DNA of 64,000 bases from positions 1-64,000 of the forward strand of contig BPKO01000014.1 in the NCBI GenBank assembly GCA_026005175.1, written 5' to 3'. Origin of the DNA: Candidatus Tectimicrobiota bacterium. GTDB taxonomy: Bacteria > Tectomicrobia > Entotheonellia > Entotheonellales > Entotheonellaceae. The translations under genes were made by a program, and so were the position numbers. The notes beneath the pieces are model-generated. The model was given only the letters and a program-made list of their open reading frames with translations. It was not told where the DNA came from and did no database searches. This document shows positions 61,776 through 64,000 of the stretch, piece by piece; the first letter of the stretch is position 1; each line of letters starts with the position of its first letter.

Positions 61776-62843
61776 TCAGGCCAGGGGCTGGTGCCCGCCG
61801 GGATGTGCTTCTTCCCGGTAGAGCCCCAGGCTGCGGATGAGCGGCGCATCGGTGAAAGAAATGAGCGCCGCTGCCTCGTGCGGCGAGGCGTTGGCGTGCT
61901 CGTGGTAGGCCCAGGAAGGAATGACGAAGACGTCGCCCGCTTCCCAGTCGTAGCGCCGGCCGTCGATAACCGAGTAGCCGCGGCCCTGCACCACCAGGTA
62001 GACGCTGCTGCTGGCGTGGCGGTGGGCCTGAGTTTGCACGCCCGGCCGCAGCAGCTGCGCCGTGCAGCCCATGGTGGGCAGCACCGGGCCGCCGGTGTGG
62101 GGGTTGGTGTATTCGAGCAGCAGGTCGTCGTAAGGGGAGGCGGCTTCCGCAGGCAGGGCGGCCAGGGCGGCGGCGGTGCGCTGCCACTTGTAGCTGAGCA
62201 GGGGCGAGGCCGGCCCGGTGTCCGGGGCGGGCGGGCGCAGCCCGGGCTGCTGGTAGAGCCGCAGCGACAGGTCGTCGGGCAGGCGGGCCTGCTGCTGCGC
62301 CTGCGTGGGGTGCTCGGTGAACACCACGTTCAGGGTTTGGATCAGCGGCAAGTCGAGGCCGTCGAGCCAGATGACCGGCTCGTTGCCGGGGTTGCCGTGA
62401 TCGTGCCAGGACCAAGCCGGGGTGAGGATGAGGTCGCCGGGTTCCATGAAGCAGCGCTGGCCGTCCACGGTGGTATAGGCGCCCTTGCCTTCAACGATAA
62501 TGCGCAGCGCGGCCGGTGAGTGGCGGTGGACGCGCGCCACTTCGCCAGGCAAAAGGAGCTGCATACCGGCAAAGAGGGTAGGGGTGATGGCGATTTGCCC
62601 CTCCAGGCCCGGATTGAGCAGCATGAGCACGCGGCGCTCGGCCTCGCGCGTGCTGACGAGCTCGCCGGCCCGCAGCAGCTGGGGGCGTAGCTCGGCATAG
62701 CGCCAAAGGTGCGGGCGGGCTTTGCCCTGCGGCGCCGGGGTCAGCAGCCGGTGGTACTCGGTCCACAGCGGCGCCAGGCTGAGCGGCTGCAAGGCCTGCA
62801 CAAAGGCCTCGTACGCCATGCGGTGAGAAGCCGGTGGGTGCAT
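61776..62843 (-). CDS. Bicupin protein, gentisate 1,2-dioxygenase-like
   Basis: A 355-residue protein with two cupin domains. The first has LLLPGEVARVHRHSPAALRIIVEGKGAYTTVDGQRCFMEPGDLILTPAWSWHDHGN, containing the HxH and the second-motif His of the iron site. The second has LLRPGVQTQAHRHASSSVYLVVQGRGYSVIDGRRYDWEAGDVFVIPSWAYHEHAN. Gentisate and salicylate dioxygenases keep the Fe(II) site in the first cupin and cleave an aromatic ring. Both cupins here retain His. The start at 62843 follows AGGAGGA. The substrate is not certain. Confidence 0.88.
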   Translation of the reverse strand: MHPPASHRMAYEAFVQALQPLSLAPLWTEYHRLLTPAPQGKARPHLWRYAELRPQLLRAGELVSTREAERRVLMLLNPGLEGQIAITPTLFAGMQLLLPGEVARVHRHSPAALRIIVEGKGAYTTVDGQRCFMEPGDLILTPAWSWHDHGNPGNEPVIWLDGLDLPLIQTLNVVFTEHPTQAQQQARLPDDLSLRLYQQPGLRPPAPDTGPASPLLSYKWQRTAAALAALPAEAASPYDDLLLEYTNPHTGGPVLPTMGCTAQLLRPGVQTQAHRHASSSVYLVVQGRGYSVIDGRRYDWEAGDVFVIPSWAYHEHANASPHEAAALISFTDAPLIRSLGLYREEAHPGGHQPLA

Positions 62844-62877
62844 GGGATGTCCTCCTGAAGCGCAGTCTACGTGTTGC

Positions 62878-62906
62878 ATCATACACCTCCCGGCCTGCGG
62901 TCTCCA
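62878..62906 (-). promoter_or_regulatory. Candidate promoter of the bicupin gene
   Basis: On the minus strand TGGAGA (62906-62901) and TATGAT (62883-62878) are 17 bases apart, 35 bases before the start at 62843. Confidence 0.4.
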
Positions 62907-63061
62907 GGGACGACCCGAAGGCCATGCCCGGGCCTTTCTCGGCTTGCCTCTCGCTTCCCCAGCAGCGCTGCCAGTTGACTAAAGTTTTTTGGCCAACGCG
63001 TCGATAACGGGCTGCAGGGGCGGGTGGGCCAGGACTGGCCGTTGGCAGAGAGAGGGCAGCC

Positions 63062-63583
63062 ATGTCGGAGTATCTCAAGATCCCCAAAAGAGAAAAAGTT
63101 GTCACCCTGTGGGTGCACCCAGAAGGGCGGGTGATCGGCTCGCTGTTTCTCAACCTGGTGAGCCGCAGCGGCGGCGCCGAGGATCCCAGCGAGATTCTCA
63201 ACGAGCCGACGCCGTTTGTGGTGCTCAAACGCCACGGGCCAGAGGAGATCCGCTTTTACAACAAGGCGGCCATCGTGCGTGTCGAGTACGCCGAAGACGG
63301 AGACGAAGCGCTGCCAGACATCCCGGCTGTTCCCTGTTGCCTGTCCCTAACGGACGGCTCGCGCATCGAAGGCCTCCTTCGCCAGCCCATGCCGCCAGGC
63401 TACACGCGCCTCTACGACTACCTCAACTGCAACGACGGCCCCTTTCTCAAGGTGTACGTGGGTGAGGGCCAGGTGTGCCTGGTCAACCGCGCCTATATCG
63501 TGTGCGCCACCTCCCGGGAAGCGCGGTGGCCGCAGGCTGCGGTCCAGAGCCAGGCCTACGAAAGCTCCCGGGTCGGCCCATGA
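63062..63583 (+). CDS. Hypothetical protein with two similar beta-rich halves
   Basis: A 173-residue soluble protein. Both halves contain a 'value then RxxG...F-L' beta pattern: LWVHPEGRVIGSLFLNL ... ILNEPTPFVVLKRHGPEEIRFYNKAAIVRVEY in the first and LSLTDGSRIEGLLRQP ... YLNCNDGPFLKVYVGEGQVCLVNRAYIVCA in the second. They resemble small barrel domains (DUF6812-like), though I am not certain. GAGAGAGGGCAGCC precedes ATG. It lies 96 bases before a GAF-domain gene on the same strand. Confidence 0.65.
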   Translation: MSEYLKIPKREKVVTLWVHPEGRVIGSLFLNLVSRSGGAEDPSEILNEPTPFVVLKRHGPEEIRFYNKAAIVRVEYAEDGDEALPDIPAVPCCLSLTDGSRIEGLLRQPMPPGYTRLYDYLNCNDGPFLKVYVGEGQVCLVNRAYIVCATSREARWPQAAVQSQAYESSRVGP

Positions 63584-63679
63584 ACCGCTTTGCCCGCCGC
63601 GCTCTTTCGCGCCAGGCTGCTCTCCCGGCCGCCCTGCGGCCTGACCGCGACCCGCGTGCAGCGTGAAGACGCATAACCA

Positions 63680-64000
63680 TGGCGCACGTCCGCTACCGCG
63701 CGTTTCCTGGTGATCCCGAAGCGGCGCCTGCCCCTGCGCCGCGTCCGGCGCAAGCCGAAGCCCTGCGCCTGCTCACCGACATCGGCGTGGCGCTGTCGGC
63801 AGAGCGCGACCTCGACCGCCTCCTGGCGCGCATCCTCACCACCGCCCGCTACCTGGTGGCCGCCGATGCCGGCTCGCTGTACGTGCTCGAGCACGACGCG
63901 CAGGGCAGGCCGTACCTGCGCTTTGCCCTGGCGCAAAATGACAGCATCAAGGCCGCGTGGGAAAGTTTTACTTTGCCCCTGAGCCCCTCCAGCCTGGCCG
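63680..64000 (+). CDS. GAF-domain protein, truncated by the window end
   Basis: The first 107 codons are visible. After an Ala/Pro-rich N-terminal segment comes a helix, EALRLLTDIGVALSAERDLDRLLARILTTARYLVAADAGSLYVLEHDAQGRPYLRF, typical of GAF sensors found in cyclic-di-GMP phosphodiesterases and histidine kinases. The output domain lies beyond the window. It may form an operon with the preceding protein. No clear ribosome site precedes this ATG, and the true start is uncertain. Confidence 0.7.

Noticed and set aside
63580-63666. A 28-codon Arg-rich open frame overlapping the preceding stop as ATGA
   Set aside because: Too short, with no recognised feature; it may be chance. It could be a coupled leader peptide, but nothing supports that.
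1-64000. tRNA genes, CRISPR arrays, insertion sequences and riboswitches
   Set aside because: Looked for by eye on both strands and not found; a covariance-model scan would be needed to exclude them fully.

Overview
The window is GC-rich, densely coding DNA from a Gram-negative bacterium. It carries a type II secretion pseudopilin cluster, a C-terminal-Phe outer-membrane barrel protein and a Tat-exported enzyme. The mix of CaiB/BaiF CoA-transferases, luciferase-like (F420/flavin) oxidoreductases, enolase-superfamily enzymes and a Pab1020-type RNA ligase is typical of uncultivated soil or marine lineages related to Deltaproteobacteria, Tectomicrobia or Rokubacteria. That placement is inference; nothing here fixes the species. 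No tRNA, rRNA, CRISPR array, insertion sequence or recognisable transcription factor was seen, and no gene-free stretch exceeds 300 bases.

Layout. 1-3222: type II secretion genes gspH (partial), gspI, gspJ, gspK and gspN. 3291-6460: alaS and moaC, overlapping by ATGA. 6585-8799: a UPF0158 protein, then the PIN-domain RNA-ligase partner, convergent with and overlapping an ATP-dependent RNA ligase. 8882-14032: a PPOX oxidoreductase, two enolase-superfamily enzymes on either side of gluconokinase and uroporphyrinogen-III synthase. 14029-19037: a SWIM/SNF2 helicase, a 59-residue protein, manA and surE. 19053-29555: CoA-transferase, LLM oxidoreductase, LysM transglycosylase, an NAD-dependent dehydrogenase, Fe/Mn superoxide dismutase, a gamma-glutamyltransferase-like enzyme, an SDR, an MFS transporter and a tandem hotdog protein. 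29562-35230: two divergent alkaline-phosphatase-superfamily enzymes (one a phosphonoacetate hydrolase), a coiled-coil repeat protein, and a three-gene operon of an OsmC-like protein plus a split TPP-dependent phosphonopyruvate/sulfopyruvate-type decarboxylase. 35340-46713: barrel protein, a monooxygenase-enolase-SDR operon, acyl-CoA ligase, enol-lactonase-like hydrolase, M20 amidohydrolase, CoA-transferase, class I fumarase and a membrane protein. 46775-64000: a second gamma-glutamyltransferase, Mut7-C protein, several hydrolases, LLM oxidoreductase, cyclase, PEP-mutase-family lyase, NIPSNAP, HAD, MBL, DUF3179, acyl-CoA dehydrogenase, gentisate-dioxygenase-like bicupin and a GAF-domain protein cut by the window end.

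The most interesting signal is at 34757-35230. The OsmC-like gene has an in-frame TGA exactly where the family's peroxidatic cysteine lies. The reading frame continues through the second conserved Cys-Pro motif, and a hairpin with a G near the start of its loop sits 25 nt after the TGA. This fits a selenocysteine codon with a bacterial SECIS element. The gene heads an operon with the split TPP decarboxylase and lies close to a phosphonoacetate hydrolase, so a phosphonate or sulfonate theme is plausible but unproven.

Seven genes (gspJ, gspN, SNF2 helicase, surE, phosphonoacetate hydrolase, SDR, acyl-CoA ligase) are each broken by a single-base frameshift with both halves conserved. That pattern looks like residual assembly indels rather than gene decay, and is annotated as such. 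Recurrent promoter-like sites of the form TTGnnn-17-TACAAT/C were found upstream of many genes.
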